Source of the DNA: Oscillospiraceae bacterium
GTDB taxonomy: Bacteria > Bacillota > Clostridia > Oscillospirales > Ruminococcaceae
NCBI GenBank assembly: GCA_003512525.1
Contig: DOQG01000031.1
Location: 31,701-44,770, forward strand
Direction: 5' to 3'
Length of the DNA stretch: 13,070 bases
Position 1 is the stretch's first letter. Each line of letters starts with the position of its first letter. The notes beneath the pieces were generated by a model. The model was not told the DNA's origin, made no database searches, and saw only the letters and a list, made by a program, of their open reading frames with translations. Below are positions 7,000 through 13,004 of this stretch, one piece after another. Position numbers and translations under genes: made by a program.

Positions 7000-7851
7000 T
7001 CAATTTATCTCTTTGAAACCTTTTCCGAGCACTTCTTTAGCACTCGTGATTATCATAAAAGCCGATTCATCGACTTCTTTCACATAACGTTTGACTTTAA
7101 CGTAGTCGTTTTTTCTTACCGCACAGCAGATGACCTGCTTTTCTTCACCACTGTATGCGCCCTTTCCGCTGAGGAATGTAACGCCTTTGCCTGCGTTCAT
7201 TATTTTCTTCGCAATTTCTTCGGACTTGTCACTGAATATCAGCAGCATTTTGCCCTCATAGCTTCCGTATACGATGATATCGATCACTTTTGATGATACG
7301 AAGATAGCGATTATGGCATATAGAGCCGATTCAATCTTGCCGAAAACAAGTGTTGCGAACACTATAACGGCAAAATCAGTCGTGAAGGTTATAGCACCTA
7401 TGCTGATATGCGGAAAGCGCTTGTAAATGAGCCGGTTCAGGATATCAGTGCCGCCGCCTGTGCCTTCACGGGAGTAGCAAAGACCCAAACCTGCGCCGAT
7501 AAGCAGTCCGCCGAATATAGCTGCGAGCATTTCGTTTCCCTCGTAGTGGGGAAGATAAGCGAATACATAGTCGGTTGCAATAGTAATAGTGACAATTGAA
7601 AGCAGTGTCTTGAACATCAGCTTTCTGCCAAGAAATATAAATCCTATCACTATAAGCGGAACGTTTACAATAAAGTAAAGCACACCTTCGCTAAGCCCGG
7701 TAATATGAGCCAGCGCAACGCATATTCCCGATGCGCCGCCCGGTGCTATATCGTTCGGAGCGGTAAAGGTCTTAAGACCGCAGGAGAATATGAAGCTTGA
7801 AATAATAATGACCGTAATATCGATCAGCGTGCGTTTTGTTGTTGCTTTCAT
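7000..7851 (-). CDS. YitT family membrane protein (DUF161 + DUF2179)
   Basis: A 283-residue integral membrane protein of the YitT/YqfU/YpjC group, function unknown. About the first 200 residues form five or six hydrophobic helices, with conserved family motifs A-P-G-G-A-S-G (~36-42), G-A-G-L-G-L (~118-123) and the glycine-rich G-T-G-G-G-T-D-I-L (~129-137). The C-terminal ~80 residues form a soluble DUF2179 domain with the S-G-K-G-A-Y-S-G motif. AAGGAT about 4 bases before the ATG is the ribosome binding site. It starts 20 bp after mrnC and is followed 23 bp later by yebC, so all are probably co-transcribed. Clostridial genomes usually hold several paralogues, so no specific gene name is given. 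Confidence 0.9.
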   Translation of the reverse strand: MKATTKRTLIDITVIIISSFIFSCGLKTFTAPNDIAPGGASGICVALAHITGLSEGVLYFIVNVPLIVIGFIFLGRKLMFKTLLSIVTITIATDYVFAYLPHYEGNEMLAAIFGGLLIGAGLGLCYSREGTGGGTDILNRLIYKRFPHISIGAITFTTDFAVIVFATLVFGKIESALYAIIAIFVSSKVIDIIVYGSYEGKMLLIFSDKSEEIAKKIMNAGKGVTFLSGKGAYSGEEKQVICCAVRKNDYVKVKRYVKEVDESAFMIITSAKEVLGKGFKEIN

Positions 7852-7871
7852 TGTGATCCTTCTCTCGCAAA

Positions 7872-8273
7872 TTATGTACGCTCGCTCGTATAGATCTTTT
7901 CAAAAAGCTCTTTTATTCTGTCGCTTTGCCCTGTAAGGTACAGATATCCGAAAAGCGCCTCTATCCCCGTTGCTCTGCGATAATCCTTAGGATTTGAAGA
8001 GCGGGGGACATTATTTCCTGTGGCATTTCTGCCGCGTTTGAATATCTCTGTTTCCTCTTCGGTAAGCTCATCTGCTATCACATCATACGCATAGGACTGA
8101 AATCCTGCATTTACATACTGTACAGCTTTTTTATGGAGCTTATCAACAGGCATTGTGCCGAGCTTTACAATCTGCTCGCGCACCAATACCTCATATACGC
8201 TGTCACCGAAGAATGCAAGTGTAAGGCCTCCGAGCGCTTTCGCTTCGGCAGTCGTCATAATTTCATACATCAT
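7872..8273 (-). CDS. mrnC: Mini-ribonuclease III
   Basis: A 133-residue protein made only of an RNase III catalytic domain, lacking the dsRNA-binding domain of full RNase III. The signature F-F-G-D24-S-V-Y-E-V carries the catalytic Asp, and the second acidic patch lies in A-T-G-I-E-A-L-F-G-Y-L (~102-112). In Bacillus subtilis Mini-III matures 23S rRNA ends with help from L3. The ATG overlaps the obg stop codon as ATGA (8273-8270), a sign of translational coupling; no strong separate Shine-Dalgarno sequence is visible. A second ATG follows directly, so the protein may start one codon later. The usual gene neighbour of mrnC is cysS, so its link to obg here is less common, as far as I recall. 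Confidence 0.92.
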   Translation of the reverse strand: MMYEIMTTAEAKALGGLTLAFFGDSVYEVLVREQIVKLGTMPVDKLHKKAVQYVNAGFQSYAYDVIADELTEEETEIFKRGRNATGNNVPRSSNPKDYRRATGIEALFGYLYLTGQSDRIKELFEKIYTSERT

Positions 8274-9544
8274 CTCAGATACCTAAATTCAAAGTCATAG
8301 ATAGAAACGGTGTCATCTTCCTGAATGCCCATTTCTTCAAGCTTGTCGATAATTCCGCTGAAACGCAGAACTCTCTGGAAATACTGAAGACTCTCGTAGT
8401 CCTCCATATTGACCATCGAAAGTACAGGAACCATAAACGGTGCATCGACAATATATATGCCGTCCTGCTTTGTGACAGTAAAATCTTTCTTTTTGAGTTC
8501 CTGCTCGTCAAGCTCTTTGGCAGTAAGCGGTTGAGCTTCAAAGCGTATCGGTGGCGGCAGCTTGTCAAGCTCGCCTGCGATATACTCGATAACCTGCGCA
8601 GTACCCTTTGTGGTTGCCGCACTGCACTCAAAGCAGGGAAGCCCCTTATCTTCAATGTACTTTCTGAAATCTGCGATCTGCTCTTCACTTGCGAGGTCGC
8701 ACTTGTTCATAACAACGATCTGAGGCCGCTCGGATATCTCTTCCGAGAAATTCTTAAGCTCGTAGTTTATCTTCTCAAAGTCATCCTTGGGATCTCTGCC
8801 CTCAATGCCCGACACATCGACTACATGAACTATAAGTCTGCATCTTTCAACGTGTCTTAAGAACGAATGCCCAAGGCCTATGCCCTCGCTTGCACCCTCG
8901 ATAAGACCGGGGATATCAGCCATTACAAATGACTTTTCGCCGACTGTTACAACACCGAGAACGGGGGTTATAGTAGTGAAATGGTAGTTGGCTATCTTGG
9001 GCTTTGCGGCACTTACAACGCTTATAAATGTTGATTTACCGACATTCGGGAAACCGACAAGCCCGACATCGGCGAGTAGCTTAAGCTCAAGTGTAACGTC
9101 AAACTCTTCACCGGGATAACCCGGCTTTGCAAATCGAGGGATCTGACGTGTGGGTGTGGCAAAGTTCATATTTCCCTTACCGCCTCTGCCGCCTTTTGCA
9201 ACTACAACAGGCTCGTCATCGGAAATATCAGCCAGTATTCGCCCTGTGTTACTGTCCTTGACGAGTGTACCTCTCGGTACGCGTATGACTGTAGGCTCTG
9301 CGCTTTTGCCGGTACACCGTCTTGCGCCGCCGTTTTCACCGTTTGGTGCTATATATTTTTTCTTGTATCTGAAATCAATAAGCGTTGACAGGTTATCATC
9401 AGCTACAAAAACAATATCCGAGCCTTTTCCTCCGTCGCCGCCGTCGGGACCGCCCGCATTCACATATTTCTCTCTGTGAAACGATACGGCACCATTGCCG
9501 CCGTTGCCGGCTTTAATATAAATCTTTACAATATCAACAAACAT
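8270..9544 (-). CDS. obg: Obg family GTPase (ribosome assembly)
   Basis: A 424-residue essential GTPase that binds the 50S subunit during late assembly and links growth to nucleotide levels. Domains in order are the glycine-rich Obg fold (~1-158, with G-N-G-G-N-G and G-G-P-D-G-G-D-G-G), the G domain (G1 G164-F-P-N-V-G-K-S171, G3 D210-I-P-G, G4 N280-K-C-D) and a C-terminal OCT domain (~345-424). The start at 9544 is preferred because GTGAGGT precedes it by about 4 bases and the protein then begins M-F-V-D-I-V-K-I, as in other Obg proteins. The frame extends 24 codons upstream without a Shine-Dalgarno sequence. It lies after the rpmA terminator, so it probably has its own promoter, and it overlaps mrnC by 4 bases. 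Confidence 0.96.
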   Translation of the reverse strand: MFVDIVKIYIKAGNGGNGAVSFHREKYVNAGGPDGGDGGKGSDIVFVADDNLSTLIDFRYKKKYIAPNGENGGARRCTGKSAEPTVIRVPRGTLVKDSNTGRILADISDDEPVVVAKGGRGGKGNMNFATPTRQIPRFAKPGYPGEEFDVTLELKLLADVGLVGFPNVGKSTFISVVSAAKPKIANYHFTTITPVLGVVTVGEKSFVMADIPGLIEGASEGIGLGHSFLRHVERCRLIVHVVDVSGIEGRDPKDDFEKINYELKNFSEEISERPQIVVMNKCDLASEEQIADFRKYIEDKGLPCFECSAATTKGTAQVIEYIAGELDKLPPPIRFEAQPLTAKELDEQELKKKDFTVTKQDGIYIVDAPFMVPVLSMVNMEDYESLQYFQRVLRFSGIIDKLEEMGIQEDDTVSIYDFEFRYLR

Positions 9545-9586
9545 TTTTACCTCACTTTTGCCGACAGGGTAGTCACTTCTGCTTTT

Positions 9587-9616
9587 ATTCTGCACCGAAA
9601 TGTACAGAAAATGCAA
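9587..9616 (-). promoter_or_regulatory. Weak candidate promoter for obg
   Basis: Between the rpmA terminator and obg the minus strand shows TTGCAT (9616-9611), an 18-base gap and CAGAAT (9592-9587). Both hexamers match consensus only partly. A promoter is expected here because of the terminator upstream, but this exact site is uncertain. Confidence 0.25.
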
Positions 9617-9631
9617 GTCCGCTTAATACAC

Positions 9632-9658
9632 AAAAAAGGCGGGGAATATACCCGCCTT
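9632..9658 (-). terminator. Intrinsic terminator after rpmA
   Basis: On the minus strand AAGGCGGG (9658-9651), a 7-nt loop and CCCGCCTT (9643-9636) are followed by TTTT. This is a classical terminator 14 bases after the rpmA stop codon. It separates rplU–prp–rpmA from obg unless read-through occurs. Confidence 0.88.
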
Positions 9659-9671
9659 GATTGATTTGAGA

Positions 9672-9950
9672 TTAGTCAGCGTAAACGCTAACCTGCTTGC
9701 GATCCTTGCCGAGGCGTTCAAACTTTACCTTGCCGCTTGTAAGAGCAAATAATGTATCATCAGAACCGCGACCTACATTGTTGCCTGCGTGAATGTGTGT
9801 GCCTCTCTGGCGAACGAGAATGTTGCCTGCGAGAACATACTGACCGTCTGCACGCTTAACACCGAGTCTTTTTGATTCGCTGTCACGACCGTTCTTTGTA
9901 GAACCCATACCTTTTTTATGAGCAAAGTGCTGTAAGCTGATTTTAATCAT
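9672..9950 (-). CDS. rpmA: 50S ribosomal protein L27 (precursor with cleavable N-terminus)
   Basis: A 92-residue L27, a 50S protein whose N-terminal tail reaches the peptidyl transferase centre. It starts M-I-K-I-S-L-Q-H-F-A-H-K-K-G: nine residues precede the mature A-H-K-K-G end. This is the Firmicutes arrangement in which Prp cuts after the phenylalanine of an LQxF-type motif. The core G-S-T-K-N-G-R-D-S and R-Q-R-G-T-H-I-H-A-G-N-N-V-G motifs are intact. The start at 9950 is set by GAAAGGA at 9959-9965. An in-frame ATG at 9983 lies within the end of prp and would add 11 residues not seen in the family. It starts 26 bp after prp and is followed by a terminator. Confidence 0.97.
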   Translation of the reverse strand: MIKISLQHFAHKKGMGSTKNGRDSESKRLGVKRADGQYVLAGNILVRQRGTHIHAGNNVGRGSDDTLFALTSGKVKFERLGKDRKQVSVYAD

Positions 9951-9976
9951 ATCTGTTTTCCTTTCATCGTGTGTTA

Positions 9977-10300
9977 TCAACACTGTTCGGTACGGACATC
10001 TATATGTCCGTATTCTTCTTCAAGAATTGTAAGATGTGTGTAAAAGGATCTTAACATAGTGCAGGCATCATCAACATAAGGAGGTTTCAGCCTGAACTTT
10101 GCATAACCGTCTTTTTCGGAGCTGATATCAATATCGGCGGCTACACTGAAAAAATCCGTTATCGTATTTACCGTAAGCATAAGCGCACTTGATACGCCTG
10201 CACAGATTATATCGTTTCCGCTCTCAGCGTAACCCGAATGACCTTTGACGGTAAAACCGATAAATTTTTCGCCTTTTACGACGAATACAGCCTTTATCAT
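9977..10300 (-). CDS. prp: Ribosomal-processing cysteine protease Prp
   Basis: A 107-residue protease that removes the N-terminal extension of ribosomal protein L27, a step essential in Staphylococcus aureus. The catalytic pair is visible as H21 in K-G-H-S-G-Y-A and C33 in D-I-I-C-A-G-V-S-S, the same spacing as the S. aureus H22/C34 pair. It sits between rplU and rpmA, the usual Firmicutes order (formerly ysxB). The start is 5 bp after the rplU stop with no recognisable Shine-Dalgarno sequence of its own, so it is probably translated by ribosomes re-initiating after L21. This would keep the protease in step with, but below, the ribosomal proteins (inference). Confidence 0.95.
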   Translation of the reverse strand: MIKAVFVVKGEKFIGFTVKGHSGYAESGNDIICAGVSSALMLTVNTITDFFSVAADIDISSEKDGYAKFRLKPPYVDDACTMLRSFYTHLTILEEEYGHIDVRTEQC

Positions 10301-10305
10301 AAGAC

Positions 10306-10611
10306 TTATGCGTTTATAGCTTCGATCTTGATCTTGCTGTAGGGCTGTCTGTGACCCATCTTGCGCTTGCTGCTCTTCTTGGGCTTGTATGTGAATACTG
10401 TAACCTTCTTAGCCTTGCCGTTCTTGATGAGAGAAGCCTTTACGCTTGCGCCGTCAACGTAGGGAGCACCTACTACTGCGCCGTCGTCCTTGCCAACCAT
10501 GATAACCTTGTCGATTGTGAACTCGCCTTCAACATCGAGCTTTTCAACGAAGATCTCATCGCCTTCTTTTACCTGATACTGTTTTCCGCCTGTTTCGATA
10601 ATTGCGTACAT
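10306..10611 (-). CDS. rplU: 50S ribosomal protein L21
   Basis: A 101-residue L21, an early-assembling 50S protein that binds 23S rRNA. The N-terminus M-Y-A-I-I-E-T-G-G-K-Q-Y and the C-terminal basic stretch K-K-S-S-K-R-K-M-G-H-R-Q-P-Y are family hallmarks, and the length is normal. GAAAGG stands about 10 bases before the ATG. It leads the rplU–prp–rpmA unit from a consensus promoter with a roughly 100-base leader. In many Firmicutes such a leader contains an L21 autoregulatory RNA, and one may be present here. Confidence 0.97.
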   Translation of the reverse strand: MYAIIETGGKQYQVKEGDEIFVEKLDVEGEFTIDKVIMVGKDDGAVVGAPYVDGASVKASLIKNGKAKKVTVFTYKPKKSSKRKMGHRQPYSKIKIEAINA

Positions 10612-10713
10612 TTTTTCAAACCTTTCTTGCCCTTAGGCATCTTGTAAAATTCTCGCTGCTTGAGGTGAAACCGCTATATTAAGCCGTTTTCTTTATAACC
10701 CTGCACATGCGGC
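10612..10713 (-). promoter_or_regulatory. 5' leader of rplU, candidate L21 autoregulatory leader
   Basis: From the predicted transcript start near 10713 the untranslated leader is about 100 nt. It can pair GCCG with CGGC around a 23-nt segment containing GTGCAGGGTTATAAAG, and has small CTC/GAG and GCC/GGC pairings closer to the ribosome binding site. Firmicutes rplU leaders are known to carry the L21 leader RNA motif. Position and length fit, but I cannot match the consensus by eye. Confidence 0.35.
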
Positions 10714-10719
10714 GATATT

Positions 10720-10748
10720 ATTATATCAAAAAGAAAGCGCTTTGTCAA
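10720..10748 (-). promoter_or_regulatory. Consensus sigma-A promoter of rplU-prp-rpmA
   Basis: On the minus strand a perfect TTGACA (10748-10743), a 17-base spacer and a perfect TATAAT (10725-10720) are present. This is a full-consensus housekeeping promoter, as expected for ribosomal protein genes. Confidence 0.92.
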
Positions 10749-10758
10749 GCGTTTTCTT
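10731..10758 (-). terminator. Terminator-like hairpin after ychF, overlapping the rplU promoter
   Basis: On the minus strand AAGAAAACGCTT (10758-10747) pairs with AAGCGCTTTCTT (10742-10731) with one mismatch around the loop GACA, and TTTG follows. It is the best terminator candidate downstream of ychF (stop at 10814). The loop and flanks are the rplU -35 box. A weaker AGCCGA/TCGGCT pairing with a long loop lies closer to ychF. Confidence 0.5.
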
Positions 10759-10813
10759 CCGATTTTTATTATACAGAGCCGATATAAAAATTATTTGTGC
10801 GTCGGCTTACTCA

Positions 10814-11908
10814 TTAAACGTTAAATCTGAACAGTACAACGTCACCGTCACGCATAACATAATCCTTGCCCTCAAGACGGACAAGTCCCTTTTCCTTTGC
10901 CGCCGCCATGCTTCCGCAAGCCATAAGATCGTCAAAAGAAACAATTTCCGCTCTGATAAAGCCCTTTTCAAAGTCGGTGTGGATCTTGCCTGCTGCCTGA
11001 GGAGCTTTTGTACCGTTTGTGATAGTCCAGGCGCGGACCTCCTGAACGCCTGCGGTAAGATATGAAATAAGACCGAGCAGGCTGTAGCCTTGCTTAATTA
11101 TACGGTTAAGACCGGATTCCTTAAGTCCGAGTTCGGAAAGGAACATTTCCTTATCTTCAGCCGACATATCGGCAATTTCAGCTTCTATCTGTGCACAGAT
11201 GGGAAGTACTACGCTGTTTTCAGCCTTTGCTATCTCGCATACAGCCTTATACTGCTCGTTTTTCTCAATATCGCCTGTAAAATCGGCTTCCGAAAGATTT
11301 GCAGCATAGATTACAGGCTTGTTTGAAAGCAGGGGAGATGCTTTTACCATTTCAAGCTCAGAATCTGTATAAGGGTATGATCTTGCCGATTTGCCTTCTT
11401 CAAGGTGAGCCTGAAGTTTTTCAAGGAACTCTACCTCAGATGCGAGGCTCTTGTCACCTTTCATCTGCTTCTTTTCTCTGTCGATACGGCGCTGTACTAT
11501 CTCGATATCCGAGAAAATAAGCTCAAGGTTAATTGTTTCAATATCTCTTGCCGCGCCTATCTTGCCGTCAACGTGAATTATGTTGTCGTCCTCAAAGCAA
11601 CGTACAACGTGAACGATAGCGTCAACCTCGCGGATATTCGATAAGAACTTGTTGCCGAGTCCCTCGCCCTTTGATGCTCCCTTTACAAGTCCCGCAATAT
11701 CAACAAATTCAAGTGTTGCAGGTGTGAACTTTTCCGGGTTGTACATCTTGGCAAGTGCGTCAAGACGTTCATCGGGAACAGATACTATGCCGACATTCGG
11801 CTCAATTGTGCAGAAAGGATAGTTTGCAGATTCTGCTCCTGCATTTGTAAGTGCGTTGAATAAGGTGCTTTTGCCGACGTTCGGCAGACCTACCATACCA
11901 AGCTTCAT
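10814..11908 (-). CDS. ychF: Redox-regulated ATPase YchF (Obg-like)
   Basis: A 364-residue full-length YchF/OLA1 protein, a P-loop NTPase that associates with ribosomes and is linked to stress responses. Motifs: G1 G-L-P-N-V-G-K-S-T (7-15), G3 D-I-A-G-L-V-K-G-A-S (~70-79) and a coiled-coil insert (~125-185). At G4 the protein has N-L-S-E in A-A-N-L-S-E-A-D (~200), the non-canonical NxxE that gives this subfamily ATP rather than GTP preference. A C-terminal TGS domain covers about 280-364. GAAAGG lies about 12 bases before the ATG, slightly far. The gene is transcribed alone from its own promoter and is divergent from the NERD gene. Confidence 0.96.
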   Translation of the reverse strand: MKLGMVGLPNVGKSTLFNALTNAGAESANYPFCTIEPNVGIVSVPDERLDALAKMYNPEKFTPATLEFVDIAGLVKGASKGEGLGNKFLSNIREVDAIVHVVRCFEDDNIIHVDGKIGAARDIETINLELIFSDIEIVQRRIDREKKQMKGDKSLASEVEFLEKLQAHLEEGKSARSYPYTDSELEMVKASPLLSNKPVIYAANLSEADFTGDIEKNEQYKAVCEIAKAENSVVLPICAQIEAEIADMSAEDKEMFLSELGLKESGLNRIIKQGYSLLGLISYLTAGVQEVRAWTITNGTKAPQAAGKIHTDFEKGFIRAEIVSFDDLMACGSMAAAKEKGLVRLEGKDYVMRDGDVVLFRFNV

Positions 11909-11930
11909 TTATATATTCAACCTTTCTTTA

Positions 11931-11943
11931 AGCGGTAACCGCT
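11931..11943 (-). other. Small palindrome in the ychF leader
   Basis: AGCGGTAACCGCT reads the same on both strands apart from its centre. It lies between the predicted ychF transcript start and its ribosome binding site. It could be an operator or a small RNA hairpin; nothing else supports either. Confidence 0.3.
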
Positions 11944-11958
11944 GTGATAATCCAATAC

Positions 11959-11987
11959 AGTATAACACTAATTCCGATTTTTTTCAA
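11959..11987 (-). promoter_or_regulatory. Promoter of ychF
   Basis: On the minus strand TTGAAA (11987-11982), a 17-base spacer and TATACT (11964-11959) form a good sigma-A promoter. It leads to an untranslated region of about 40 nt. Confidence 0.75.
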
Positions 11988-12005
11988 GTAGTAAACGATA
12001 ATTTG

Positions 12006-12034
12006 TTGACTTGAAGCGTAAAGTCTAGTATAAT
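12006..12034 (+). promoter_or_regulatory. Promoter of the NERD-domain gene
   Basis: TTGACT (12006-12011), a 17-base spacer and a perfect TATAAT (12029-12034) form a near-consensus promoter. The transcript would start near 12041, very close to the ribosome binding site. It stands back to back with the ychF promoter, with 18 bases between the two -35 boxes. Confidence 0.82.
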
Positions 12035-12043
12035 AAGTTCTGC

Positions 12044-12054
12044 AAAGGTGGTGA
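12044..12054 (+). promoter_or_regulatory. Ribosome binding site that selects the TTG start of the NERD gene
   Basis: AAAGGTGGTGA matches the anti-Shine-Dalgarno complement AAAGGAGGTGA at all but one base. Two in-frame GTG codons lie inside it and cannot use it. The first usable start is TTG at 12060. Confidence 0.8.
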
Positions 12055-12059
12055 TTTTT

Positions 12060-12800
12060 TTGCCTGACATATATAAGCACGGCTACGACAACTTCAAAAA
12101 GATAACGGTGCTGTTCATATTGCAGATAATTCTCGGTGTTCTGCCGTTTGTTCTGCTTGTTGTCTACATAGGCTTTTCGCTCTATTCAAATGCGGTTCTC
12201 GGTTATGTATTTATAGCGGTGATGGCAGTAACAGCTGCAGCGAATTTTACGATAACAAAACGATATAACGTTTTGCTGTCGGGTTTCAAGGGTGAAAAAT
12301 CGCTTATGAAGACTGTAAAAAAACTCGGCGGTGAGTATACTGTATTTGCAAACGTTCCTGTACGGTACAAGAAAAACAGGAGCGAGATCGACTTGCTTGT
12401 AATGTGCGACAGGTATATTATTATAATAGAAGTAAAAAATCACTCAGGCTATATTTACGGTAACCATAAGGACGAAACCTGGACTCAGAGAAAGATCTAC
12501 CGTGACGGTAAGACTACCGAAACGAATATGACAAGTCCGATACGCCAGATGCGCCGTCAGCGTGATATCATAAAGTCGATACTGAGAGCAAACGACCTTG
12601 ATCAGTGGGTCGATACGGTTCTTTACTTTTCTGCACCTACCGTGCATCTTTATCTTGATCTCAGCGACAGCGACAATGTTTGTTCCAGTGAAAAAGAGCT
12701 GCTTGAATTTCTTCGCACCTATAAATCGCCTAAGCCGATAGACAGGGATAAGCTTGAAAAAATAAAACTGCTTTTTAAAGATATGTGTTCAAATAAATAA
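12060..12800 (+). CDS. Membrane-anchored NERD (nuclease-related) domain protein
   Basis: A 246-residue protein with two N-terminal membrane helices (~15-39 and ~44-65) and a cytoplasmic NERD domain (~75-200). The domain belongs to the PD-(D/E)XK nuclease-like fold. The pattern G-F-K-G-E79-K, E109-I-D111-L-L-V, E124-V-K126-N and W141 supplies the acidic and lysine residues of that active site, and S-P-I-R-Q stands where N-P-x-x-Q is common. NERD proteins are widespread, but most have no defined function. Nuclease activity is an inference from the fold, and the substrate and role are unknown. It starts at an unusual TTG, chosen because the ribosome binding site covers the upstream GTGs. The gene stands alone between its own promoter and terminator. 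Confidence 0.85.
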   Translation: MPDIYKHGYDNFKKITVLFILQIILGVLPFVLLVVYIGFSLYSNAVLGYVFIAVMAVTAAANFTITKRYNVLLSGFKGEKSLMKTVKKLGGEYTVFANVPVRYKKNRSEIDLLVMCDRYIIIIEVKNHSGYIYGNHKDETWTQRKIYRDGKTTETNMTSPIRQMRRQRDIIKSILRANDLDQWVDTVLYFSAPTVHLYLDLSDSDNVCSSEKELLEFLRTYKSPKPIDRDKLEKIKLLFKDMCSNK

Positions 12801-12828
12801 TTCTGAGGGGCTGTGACACAACCCAGAA
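12801..12828. other. Imperfect hairpin directly after the NERD stop codon
   Basis: TTCTG pairs with CAGAA at the outside, with GG/CC and TGT/ACA inside. On the minus strand the core GGGTTGTG/CACAGCCC pairs fully with one G-T wobble. No T-run follows on the + strand. It could be part of the processed 3' end or of an opposite-strand RNA. Confidence 0.4.
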
Positions 12829-12836
12829 AAGGAAAG

Positions 12837-12878
12837 GTGAGTCGAAGCGCAAAGGATAGTGCGCTCACTCACTTTTTT
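12837..12878 (+). terminator. Intrinsic terminator of the NERD gene
   Basis: GTGAGT (12837-12842) pairs with ACTCAC (12867-12872) and an inner GCGC/GCGC (12847-12850 with 12861-12864) closes a 10-nt loop. TTTTTT follows at 12873-12878. This is a convincing rightward terminator. Confidence 0.8.
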
Positions 12879-12913
12879 GGTATGTGGAGAAAATCTGTTT
12901 TTATTGCATTTCA

Positions 12914-12943
12914 ATTATACTGCAATATATTGTAAAATGTCAA
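12914..12943 (-). promoter_or_regulatory. Leftward consensus promoter with palindromic spacer
   Basis: On the minus strand TTGACA (12943-12938), an 18-base spacer and TATAAT (12919-12914) are both perfect hexamers. The spacer holds the 10-bp palindrome CAATATATTG (12923-12932), and ATTGCA/TGCAAT (12903-12908 and 12921-12926) straddle the -10. The predicted RNA would run toward the NERD gene end, antisense to it. No open reading frame of note follows. Confidence 0.6.
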
Positions 12944-12995
12944 AGCAACAAATATACAGCCAACAACGCCAAAAACAATTTCCGTGCCAATAAGG

Positions 12996-13004
12996 TGTTA
13001 TAAT
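12996..13004 (+). promoter_or_regulatory. Possible extended -10 promoter pointing off the right edge
   Basis: TG-T-TATAAT (12996-13004) is an extended -10. No good -35 lies upstream. A hairpin with outer GTGA/TCAC and inner CAGTGC/GCACTG (13012-13037) would open the transcript. The gene served, if any, is beyond the window. Confidence 0.35.

Noticed and set aside
8275..8688. 137-codon minus-strand frame inside obg
   Set aside because: It overlaps the well-conserved Obg OCT and G domains in another frame and resembles no family; it is a shadow of obg.
9545..9616. Upstream extension of obg by 24 codons
   Set aside because: There is no Shine-Dalgarno sequence for the upstream start, and the extension lacks similarity to Obg N-termini. 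GTGAGGT precedes the ATG at 9544.
10571..10640. Minus-strand 23-codon upstream ORF (begins MPKGKKGLKK) overlapping the start of rplU
   Set aside because: It has no clear ribosome binding site and mostly covers the rplU Shine-Dalgarno region; lysine codons are expected by chance in this A-rich leader.
12801..12828. Insertion sequence terminal inverted repeat beginning GGGGCTGTGACAC
   Set aside because: It loosely resembles ends of some transposons, but no partner end, target duplication or transposase is visible in the window, so only the 11-bp inverted repeat is reported.
12938..12994. Plus-strand 18-codon ORF in the right intergenic region
   Set aside because: It is too short, has no ribosome binding site, and overlaps the leftward -35 box.
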